Made by a program: the position numbers and the translations under genes. A DNA stretch of 64,000 nt from Dryas octopetala (Eukaryota > Streptophyta > Magnoliopsida > Rosales > Rosaceae). Positions within the stretch are counted from its first letter, which is position 1. Each line of letters opens with the position of its first letter. The stretch is from NCBI GenBank assembly GCA_963921425.1, contig OY992834.1, forward strand, positions 13,313,271 through 13,377,270, written 5' to 3'. This document shows, in pieces, positions 1-13,800 of this stretch. Under the pieces are notes generated by a model. The model saw nothing but the letters and a program-made list of their open reading frames with translations. It did not search any database and was not told the origin of the DNA.

Positions 1-65
1 AACTGTTTTTTTAAAGAATCTAAGTCTAACTATCTCTTGTTTATTTAAGTCTAGTTCAAAAATAA

Positions 66-260
66 AGCTGATAACCCAGTCTTGTTCACTTTAATGAAAT
101 GAGTGCTACAAGGAATCCACTAGCGCTCAGTACTATTCACCAAATGTTCGACAATTGTTACTGTGCGACAGTAACTATTTGAAGATACATAAAAATAATA
201 CTTATTGATATATCTTATATCTTTTTTTATATAAACATGTCAAAAACTAATGAAATCAAC
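66..260 (+). repeat. Dispersed repeat, uninterrupted copy
   Basis: This stretch (AAGCTGATAACCCAGTCTTG onward, ending around ATAAACATGTC) is recognisably the same sequence as 43553-43774 continued at 44890-44925. The downstream copy is interrupted by a hAT element and this one is not, so it represents the empty site. No coding potential was seen. The repeat family is not identified. Confidence 0.6.
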
Positions 261-270
261 ACAAACACAC

Positions 271-913
271 AATTCAAGCTTATGAACTCACATTCAACCG
301 TGTTTATTTTAGGAGTAAAATTGTCCACCACTTCAACTTATCTTCCCCAACCATGTACTTCTCTCTCTAGAAATGAAGATTTCGACATAATATAATTTTA
401 TTAGAAGTAGAGTTAGTAATAATTATAAAGTTTGAGATTTTTTTGGAGAGAGAAGAGGTTGAGAAATGTAAGTTAAAGTGGGTAAGTGATTTTAATTGAT
501 GCAATTCTAGCTCTATACTTCCATGTATTGTTTCACTCACTATCATGGGCTTTTAATTAATTCATACTTACTCTCATAATCATTTCCTCTGTTCTTAAGT
601 AAAGTAGTCTTTGCAGCTATATCCTTGGTGTTATTCTTGCAACAAATGAAGTATTATTGTTTGGCTGGTTTTGTTTTTCTCATTAATTATTGTTTGAGAT
701 CGTATAGTGTATCATTACTACCTTAATTAATATGGTTTTAATTGTCATCCCGATCATCAGCTTTTGAATGTTAAGAGTAAACAAAAATCAAGCACAACGA
801 AATTTATCTTCGTTATTTGTTTCAAAATGTGTGTAATATTTGTTTGGCAAGGCTGTTGGGCAAGGAATTGATATATATTCTTCTCAAGATTTTGGTGTTG
901 AAGTTGAACCGAA
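271..913. other. AT-rich spacer, no gene seen
   Basis: No reading frame with recognisable protein similarity and no obvious terminal repeats were found. The only reading frame of any length here (757-960, minus strand) runs into the foldback element and has no family resemblance. Confidence 0.5.
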
Positions 914-1647
914 GTATAATTTAGGCACATAACTATATAAGCTATTTCAACGGGGTCCATGAACTTTAAAATATTTCAAATATACACCCGATCTATTATC
1001 TAAATTGAAAAATGAATTTCTGTCCATTGATTCGTTGAGAGATCAGTTAAATGACAGCTTGGCTTTTGTTGACCGGGATTACTTGACGACGTGACGATAT
1101 CTCAGCAAACATTTCCCGCCGAATGAGCGACACGGGCCCATAATTTAATAATAATAGAGAGAGTGAGAGTTTGTGGGCCCGTGTCAGGGGTTAGGTGGAC
1201 CCGTGTCGCTCATTTCCTGCCAAATGAGTGACACAGATCCACCTAACCCCTGACACGGATCCACAAACTCATCATCTCTTTCTTGCTCGTTGAACACAAA
1301 TGAGAGATTTATATTCAAATTTGGGGGAAAACGTGATGTTTTTTGGAGACTAAATGGTCAGGAGAGCGTTCGACGAGCGGGAAGGAGGTGATGGGTGTGT
1401 GGGCCCGTGTCAAGTGGACATGTGTTGCTCATTTGGTGGGAAATGTATGCTGAGTTGGTGCCACGTTGCCAATTAATCCCCGTTAGCAAAAGTCAAGCTA
1501 ACATTTAACTGATCTCTCAATAAATTGATGGACGGAATTTTATTTTTCAATTTACATAATAAATCAGGTGTATATTTGAAATATTTGAAAGTTTGTGGAC
1601 CCCGTTGAAATAGCATATATAGTTATGTGTCTAAATTAAATTTATGC
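914..1647. mobile_element. Foldback MULE-type MITE, copy 1
   Basis: A long inverted repeat. The left arm (TTAGGCACATAACTATATAA, then GCTATTTCAACGGGGTCCA) is repeated as its reverse complement at the right end, and the arms continue inward through the segment on disturbed CACTTGACACGG/CCGTGTC-type sequence near 1170-1260. It has no coding capacity. A second copy at 42209-42942 has a clean 9-bp target duplication, which assigns the family to Mutator-like elements. The left edge of this copy has lost several bases relative to copy 2 and no target duplication could be matched, so the left boundary is approximate. Confidence 0.75.
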
Positions 1648-5970
<4,323 letters not shown>

Positions 5971-6440
5971 TGTAATTTTCTCAATACTTAAGATAGCCAA
6001 ATGTAGTCAGAAACAGCTAATTGGAGAAGGGGGCATGTAGCGCTTTGTTTGTTTATGTTTTTCTTTTATTTTCTTCTGTTCTTCCCCCCCCTTCACAATT
6101 GCATGTGAGAATTTGTGTTTTATTTTAATGAGTTAGATCAGTGATGTATTGACCCATGCTTCGTAATTATATTATTTTATCAGAAGTTTAAAGCTCATAA
6201 ATAACTCAAACCCAAAGTGTGCATATTGATAGGTGTATTTCCAGTAAGCACTAGACGTGCTTTATTTCCCAATAGCATTCTTGTTTTTTCTTTTTGGGGT
6301 AAGAAAAAGCCCTTTTGTTTACTTCAATCATGATTTACAAAACTGTCTGTATTTGCTACCCTCACAATGCATTTAATTTCTACCATCATTAATTTATTGA
6401 TTCCATGTTATTATCAGCACATGAAGTAGAACCTTCATGC
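5971..6440 (+). other. MSI1 3' UTR and downstream spacer
   Basis: The T-rich stretch after the MSI1 stop, with AATTTGTGTTTTATTTTAAT near 6110-6130, is a plausible 3' processing region. No further gene was seen before the germin-like upstream region begins near 6440. Confidence 0.4.
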
Positions 6441-6693
6441 ATACTCTGCTCCATCTCTCCTTAAACATCCGTTATTAATTTTTGTGCTTTCAGATTTGCT
6501 CACATTAAATTGCTCTTTTCACAAAATTGATATGAATTACTGTATTCTACCTTAATTCATCTCTGATCATTATGGGATTTATTATGAATTCATGAATGAA
6601 AGGCCACATATACTCGAACATATACCCTAATATTGTTGCTGTTAAATCAAGTGAAAATAATACTTATCATTGTAAGTAACTATCCATCCTAAG
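6440..6693 (+). promoter_or_regulatory. Distal upstream region of GLP1, shared with GLP2 and GLP3
   Basis: This segment resembles 23790-24060 and 26090-26280, the regions upstream of GLP2 and GLP3. Shared landmarks include CTCCATCTCTCCTT, ACATATACTCGAA and ATACCCTAATATTGTTG. It marks the 5' part of the tandemly duplicated unit, cut here by insertion of the solo LTR. Confidence 0.65.
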
Positions 6694-7819
6694 TGTCACG
6701 GGCTCACTTTTTTTGCAACGGAATTTGCCCGTGCGGCGCCAAGATTCCTCTGAATCAAGGCCAGCCATCCTTTCTCTTTGCTCTTTTATAGATTTAGACC
6801 CACTCGTTACCTTCTTGAGCTTTGCCAACAAGAACTACTCATCTCGAGTCTCGCTCGTAGCGACTATACGATTGCTTCCTTGTGCCAAGGTTCTCAGCCA
6901 GGATACTCGCCCGATTGATAGGTTCTTATGACGCCGGCATTCCATTCTCACCTGTCGGGTCTTACTTTGTTTCCACATCTCAACCGTCATGGCACTAAGG
7001 GCTAGCTCGCGCCCATAGTCCTTTTCTCGAGTTGACCATGCAAGCCAACTTGCATGCATGCCACCCGAGTGAGCAACTCTTCTCCGATGCCCCACGTTAG
7101 CTTTCTCTCGTTGGCACGGGGTCACCCCTCCCGTGCCTGCTAGCATCATGTTTTGTGCATGGTCGAACCCAAGCCGATGCCCTCGTAGAGTACTACATGG
7201 CCAATGTGCACCATGAAGTCTCCGGGAGTTCACATGTAGTTGGTGTAATGTATATATGGCGCGGCATAAAGGAATTCTCCTTGTAGCCTCGTGTGCGCGC
7301 GCCCAGCGCAATACAAGCACTCCCGCTCGCTTGTACTGTCCGTGGGACCTCCTGTCCCACGGAGACACATGACCGCCCTCTGGAAGTCATGTGCCCGCCC
7401 TCTAGGTCCCCAAAGGTTCCTAGAGTAGCTCACTTAACGCTCTTTGGTGTGGGCGTCGGGGGTGGTGGAGAGCTTGACACCATGTCTCCCCCTAAAAAGC
7501 ATTTTATGACTTTCTTCACAAAGCAGAAGGAAACATCAACTTGCGCGAGAAGTCATAATTGGCCATAATTAATTCATCCGAACTCCGAATGACGAACCGT
7601 CAGTTGCGTTGGACTCGTTTCGACCTCCTGAATTTACCGGTATTTTTAGATTTCCCAAATTCCAACTAGAAGACCGTAAAACAGCCAAATTACCAAATTA
7701 CCCTTCTACACGCGCAACCCGGCCACTCTTCGCCAAACGAATGCCATTCTCTTGCCATTTGACCCTCCATACTTTATATTAATGTCACGGAAGCACAACT
7801 CTAAGTGCGGACCGTGACA
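6694..7819. mobile_element. Solo LTR, probably Gypsy-type
   Basis: The 1126-bp segment begins TGTCACGGGCTCAC and ends GCGGACCGTGACA, with TG...CA ends inside a short inverted repeat. It is flanked by a perfect 5-bp duplication CTAAG (6689-6693 and 7820-7824). The germin-like paralog near 24060 has the uninterrupted site CCTAAGCC. No primer-binding site, polypurine tract or pol-like frame is inside, so it is read as a solo LTR left by LTR-LTR recombination. The composition is richer in G+C than its flanks. The several overlapping frames inside (for example 6835-7368) have no protein resemblance. Confidence 0.8.
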
Positions 7820-7857
7820 CTAAGCCTGCAATGATCTTAATTCGAGCGAGCATGCCG

Positions 7858-7859
<2 letters not shown>

Positions 7860-7893
<34 letters not shown>

Positions 7894-7994
7894 CGTATAT
7901 ATACATATTATATACACATCAAATCTCTCTCTCTCTCTCTCTCTATATTATATACACATAAAATCTTTGTGTGCAAGAGAGAGAGAGAGAGAGG
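7860..7994. repeat. (CT)n and (GA)n microsatellites
   Basis: Two CT tracts (about 7861-7891 and 7925-7944) and one GA tract (about 7976-7993) are separated by TATATACACAT-type sequence. The CT and GA arms are mutually complementary and could fold. They lie in the GLP1 promoter region, where they are absent from the GLP2 and GLP3 counterparts. Confidence 0.85.
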
Positions 7995-8162
7995 AGATTT
8001 ACAAGAACTCATCTCATTTTCATACGTCCAAAAACTTAAGACATGTCAGAGACTGCAGCATGTACCATTTCAATGTAGCCAAAGAAGAAGAAAACATAAA
8101 AATAACATAGCAAATTTCAACACCAAACACCACCACCAAACTGATCAACTCCTTCAAAACCA

Positions 8163-8170
8163 TATAAATA
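8163..8170 (+). promoter_or_regulatory. Original GLP1 TATA box, now displaced
   Basis: TATAAATA in the context CCATATAAATA matches the TATA boxes of GLP2 (24393-24400) and GLP3 (26577-26584). The hAT element starts three bases after it, so this copy is now about 1.9 kb from the GLP1 start region. Confidence 0.75.
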
Positions 8171-8172
8171 GC

Positions 8173-10056
8173 TAGGGCTGGGTAGGTTTGACCGAAAAAC
8201 CGAGACCGTACCCGAAACCGGTCCAACCGATACCGAGAATAACCGTACCGAAGAGGAACCGTACCGAGATATCGGTTTGCCAACCGAACCGGTATGTTCG
8301 GTTCCGGTTCCGGTTCTCAAATCCTAGAACCGTCGGTTTACCGAACCGACCGAGTATATATAATATTTAATTTCAATATGACATTTTTATACATTTCTAT
8401 ACCCTAAAATACATTTCTATAATACATTTATATACATTTCTATAATTTATATAAAAAATATATAAATTTATAAACCCTAAACCCTAAACCCTTTATATAT
8501 CCTAAACCCTATAATTAATAATTTATATGTTTTTTAATTTTTATAATATATTTCTATATAAAAACTAATTAAAAATACCCTAAACTAATATTATACCATA
8601 TTCTAAACAATTTATCCCATATAACTATAAACTAAATACTAAACCCTATATCCTATATTTTCTATTCCTATATCTCATACCCTAAACTCTATTGTGTATT
8701 TTAAAAATTTTAAATCTTATACCTTATAAGCTTATTATATCCTATACCAATATACCATATACCCTATAGTACTATAATTGATAATAATTTAATAATTTAT
8801 AGTTGGTATATAACTAATAACTATAGACTATAGTCTATATAAATGTTTAGTATAGTATAATATGATAATAGGCTATAACTAATAACTATAGTACGTCTAT
8901 ATAAATGTTTAGGGTATAGAAATGTATTATATGAAATATGTTTTATATAAATTATAAAACATATGTAATACAAAGTAAAAACTCCAAACCCCAACATCCA
9001 AACCCTAAACCCCAAAGTCCAAACCTCAAACCAAACCTCAAAATACCCTAATGTCTAAATTTTTAATGAATTTAGGGTATTTTAGGTATAAAAATGTATA
9101 AAAATATATTTTAAAGTATAGAAATATATTATATAAAATATGTTGTATATAAATTATAAAACATATATAATAAAAAATAAAAAGTTCAAATCCCAAAATA
9201 CCCTAATGTCTAAATTACTAAAATACTAATTTTTTTCTTTTGTCTTTCTTCCCTTATTATTATTATTTTTTTCGGTACAATGGGGGCAAAGCCCAAAAAA
9301 AAGAAAAGCTACCTAAGCAATCACTAATATAGGCCTAGCCAACCAGCCTGATCAGCTCTAAGCATAGAGCTGAAACAAAAAGCTTTGTTCCCCCCCATTA
9401 TTTTTTATTCTTGTCTAAAAGACTAAAACCAAAAAGGTTTGTCCTCCACCCCCCCCACCTTTTCTCTGCGCGTGCGTACTGCCTAGTGCCCAGTGCCTCC
9501 CTTTTCTTTTCTTCATCTTTTTCATTCTCTGAAACAACTTTCCTCTCACTCTCTCTCTCTGCGTGCGACCTGCCCGGCCAGGATTCACTGTCGCCGGCCA
9601 CCTCCCAGCAATCCAAGGCTACTGGTCGACTCCCCAAGCCGGCGCGAACACAACCCAACCGCCACCCAGCTCGGCCGGCCTCCCCACGCGACGGAATGAC
9701 AGCTCCAAGCCGCGCCTTCCTCGCCGGATTTCTTCAAATTCCGGCAGTATTTTCCGTCGACCCAAGTATCAAAGTTTATCCTCTCTTCATTCTCTATCTG
9801 ATTATATAAATGGATTGGGTTATTGTTGCTTAAAACTGAAACCCTCTATCTCGCTGCCTTCTCGCCACCCACTCGCCGCACCATGCCGGTTAAGACCCAT
9901 ACCGAGCCGAGCCGACCGAGAATGCCGGTCCAACCGAGTGCCGGTTTACCGGCATTTCGGTACCGGTCTCGGTAACCAAAGTGGCCAACCGATGGGGGTC
10001 CGGTCGGTACACGGTTTGGGGTTCTCGGTTCGGTAACCGTACCGAACCCACCCCTA
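8173..10056. mobile_element. Non-autonomous hAT element in the GLP1 promoter
   Basis: The ends are TAGGGCTGGGTAGG and ACCCACCCCTA, matching the hAT element at 43775-44889. It is flanked by an exact 8-bp duplication TAAATAGC (8165-8172, 10057-10064), the size expected for hAT transposition. The subterminal regions are packed with CCGAACCG/CGGTTCGG-type motifs in both orientations. The AT-rich middle (about 8350-9240) holds CCCTAAACCCTAAACCC telomere-type motifs. An extra 640-bp block at about 9240-9880, absent from the other copy, is GC-rich in its second half (CCGGCCACCTCC, GCCGGCGCGAAC) and may be captured or inserted sequence. No transposase is encoded. Confidence 0.88.
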
Positions 10057-10062
10057 TAAATA
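10055..10062 (+). promoter_or_regulatory. GLP1 TATA box rebuilt by the hAT insertion
   Basis: The last two bases of the hAT element (TA) plus the 8-bp target duplication TAAATAGC recreate TATAAATAGC at the original distance from the GLP1 leader, which resumes as AATGCTACCTAGCGACTTAGTC, closely matching GLP2 and GLP3. The core promoter is therefore sequence-intact although everything upstream is now transposon. Confidence 0.75.
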
Positions 10063-10842
10063 GCAATGCTACCTAGCGACTTAGTCATCATTAACCACAA
10101 ACAAAAGTACAAAACCATATAGAAAACAGCAGCAGAGTAGCAACTACTATTTATCTAGCTACAATAGCAATGAGATTGGTTGAATTGCTGGTGTTGATGA
10201 CATCAGTACTTGTCCTGGCCACCTCCAAGTTGGCCCTAGGCCCTAGCAAGTGACCCTGATATCATTTCTGACTTTATAGTCCCACAAAATTACAACACCA
10301 CAACAAATATTGATGCAAACTTTTTCACGTACACTGGATTGCGTGGCATATTCGACCAAGTTCCCGAAACCTTCAAGGCAACAAAAGCAAGTGTGGGTGA
10401 GTTCCCTGCTCTGAATGGCCAGAGTGTGTCATATGCAGTGCTTCAAATTCCTCCAAACTCACTGTTCCCACCTCACACTCGCCCTGATTCAACTGGACTC
10501 ATGTTTGTTGTTGATGGGTTCTTGGAAGTTGGGTTAATAGACACCAAAAACGTTTTGTATACCCAAAAGCTTCAAGCTGGAGATATGTTTGTGTTTCCAA
10601 AAGGGTTGGTGCATTATCAGTATAACTCACATCCTGAGTTGCCAGCCACTGCCATTGCAGCATTTGGAAGTGCAAGTGCCAGAGCAGTTGCTGTGCTGCC
10701 CTTCATCTTTTCCACTGGAATTGATGGTGCCATCCTTGCCAACGCTTTCCAGACAGATGTTGATACCATTAAGGATGGCTTTCCTTAATGGTATCAAGGA
10801 TGCAATCCTTGCCATCCTTGCCAACGCTTTCCAGACAGATGT

Positions 10843-13800
10843 AATAGAAAAGATTAAGCTGTTAAGCTTAACAGGAAGACAAAAGGATTTGGTGGTTCCG
10901 CTGGAAGAAACCCAAGCCTACATCCACATAGAGACACTTAATCTCATTAACATAATAAAGAAAGCAACCTGCTATCTTGGTACAAATAAGGGGCTAGGAA
11001 CAGCACCCAACGAACCAATATTAAATGCCTCAAAGGGCTACAAGAGCCTAATAACAGTAAACAGGCCTTTCTGGCTACTCGAGGAAAGAATAGGAACAGC
11101 CTCTCATATTAATATGAGTTATTATTCCAACACTCCCCCTCAAGCTTGGGCGAGAACATTTGCAGATCCAAGCTTGGACAAGATATGATGGAACTGATTG
11201 GTTGGAACGCCTTTGGTGAGGATATCAGCAAGTTGGTCGCCACTTTTCACAAACAGAGGCTTGATAATGTTTGCTTGAACTTTTTCTCGGATAAAATGGC
11301 AATCAACCTCAATATGCTTAGTCCGTTCGTGAAAAACAGGATTGGATGCGATGTGAATGGCGGCTTGATTATCACACAGAAGTTTCATAGGAAGAGAGAA
11401 ACTGACTCCCAAATCTTTGAGGAGATACTGAAGCCAGACTAACTCACTTGTAACAGATGCCATGGCTCTATATTCGGCTTCAGCGCTGGAGCGAGCAACC
11501 ACAGTTTGTTTTTTGCTTTTCCAAGTAACGAGATTTCCTCCAACAAAAGTACAGAACCCAGAGGTGGACTTTCGATCAATGGGATCCCCTGCCCAATCTG
11601 CATCACAGTATCCCATGATCTGAGAATGTCCATGAGGTGCCATTACAATGCCTTGACCAGGAGAACCTTTCAAATAGCGAAGGATCCTTTTAACTGCTGT
11701 CCAGTGGTGTGACTTGGGTGAGTGCATGAATTGACTGACCTGACTCACAGCAAACGTGATGTCAGGACGAGTGATAGTGAGATAAATCAACCTACCCACT
11801 ATTCTTTGATATTTGCTGATATCGGTTAGAGGTTCTCCATCCAAGTCGAGTTTACCTTTACTTGTAACAGGATTTGGCATGGGTTTGACATCAAGCATTT
11901 CAATTTCTTTGAGAAGATCCAAGACATATTTTCTTTGGTTTAAAAACAAGCCTTTGTTGGAGGAAACAACTTCAATGCCGAGAAAGTACTTGAGAGTACC
12001 CAAGTCTTTGATGGAAAATTGTTGAGAGAGAGATGACTTTATTTGGGCAATAGCAGTTCCACTGCTTCCAGTGATGATGAGATCGTCAACATAAATGAGA
12101 ATAACAACAATTCCTGAAGAGCTTTGCTTAATGAACAGGGACGAATCAGCACAACTGCGTTTGAATCCTGTGCCTTCGAGAACAGAACTTAGCTTAGCAT
12201 ACCAAGCGCGGGGGGACTGCTTCAGACCATATAGAGCTTTGTGGAGCTTGCACACCATACCAGTCGGAGCTGTGTGGATGTACCCAGGGGGAATGGTCAT
12301 AAAAACTTCTTCCTCTAGTTCACCATGTAAGAACGCGTTTTTTACGTCCATTTGATGTAGAGGCCAATTGTGATTGACAGCCACAAATAAGAGCACACGA
12401 ACAGAGTTCATTTTGGCAACAGGGGCGAAGGTTTCCTTATAATCCACCCCATAGGTTTGGGTAAAACCTTTAGCTACCAGCTGTGCCTTATGTCGCTCTA
12501 TGGTTCCATCACAATTGAACTTTGTTTTGTAGACCCAACGACATCCAACTGGTCTCTTATCCTTTGGAAGTGGGACAATGGTCCAAGTTTTATTGTCATC
12601 AAGTGCTTGGAGCTCTTCTTGCATTGCTTTACGCCAAATGGGTTATTTATTAGCTTCATGGAAACTGGTTGGCTCTGTGATCTTTGAGATACAACTAACA
12701 AATGCGACATGTGAGGGTGAGAAATTATTATAAGAGAGATAATTGTCAATAGGATACCTGGAGACTTGATAGGTGACAAAGTCTTTGAGCCTTGTTGACT
12801 CTTGACGAGTTCTATTGGACCTTCTAGGAGCTGCAGAGGGAGGTGTAGGTACAGGTTGATGATGGGAAGCAATTGAATTGTTGTCTATGGCTTCCAATTC
12901 ACTAGTAGCGGGTTGTGTAGGCAGAGAGCATTCATCCACAATGGGTAGTGGAATTTGATCAAAGAATAAATTCTCCCCCTGAAGATGTGTCTCTTGTTGA
13001 GTTCCAAAGAAAGGTTTGGTTTCGTCGAAAGAGACATCCCGAGAGATAAGGATCTTCTGAGTTAAGGGATCATAGCACTTATACCCATTTTTTGTGGAAG
13101 AGTACCCAAGGAACGCACATGAGGTAGCTCGAGGTTCCAACTTGTCTCTGTGAACAGCTTGAATATGCACAAAGCATTGGCAGCCAAACACTCGTAAATG
13201 AGACAAGTTCAATCGTCTGCTTTTAATAACTTCAAGTGGAGATCTGAAGTTGAGGACACGACTAGGTAATCTGTTGATTAAGTAGGTGGCAGCAAGGACA
13301 CCTTGTGACCAAAACTTCTTGGGAACGTGCATTTGGAACAAGAGAGACCTTGTTTTTTCAAGTAGATCACGGTTTTTTCTCTTTGCCACTCCATTCTGCT
13401 GAGGGGTGCCTACACAACTTGTTTCATGTAAAATGCCATGTTCAGATAAATACTCAATGAAATTGTTGGACAAAAATTCGGTGCCATTATCTGACCTTAG
13501 AACTTTGACATGGGAATTGAATTGGGTGACAACCATGCTACAAAAATCTTTGAAACAAGACAAAGTTTCATTTTTTGATTTTAAGAGGTAAAGCCAGGTA
13601 GTACGAGAAAAATCATCCACAAATATAACAAAATATTTGAAACCATCATGAGAATCAATAGGGGCTGGTCCCCATAAATCAGAATGTATTAAATCAAATG
13701 GTTTCTTAGCTCTAGAAACAGATGACACAAACGGTAATCTAGTTTGTTTAGAATAATGACAAATGTCACACTTAAAAAAGCTAGAATTAAAAGAAGGAAA

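Noticed and set aside
6835..7433. Overlapping open frames of 65-177 codons
   Set aside because: They lie wholly inside the solo LTR, lack any family motif and reflect its GC-richer composition.
8470..8505. Telomere repeat, possible chromosome end
   Set aside because: Only a few CCCTAAA units within a transposon with clean target duplications, and genes lie on both sides; not a telomere.
9411..10036. Open frames of 132 and 157 codons in the GLP1 upstream region
   Set aside because: Inside the hAT element; low-complexity Pro/Ser/Arg sequence with no domain. Kept only as possible captured sequence.
10589..11188. 199-codon frame across the GLP1 end and Copia LTR
   Set aside because: An out-of-frame shadow of the germin-like sequence joined to LTR sequence by chance.
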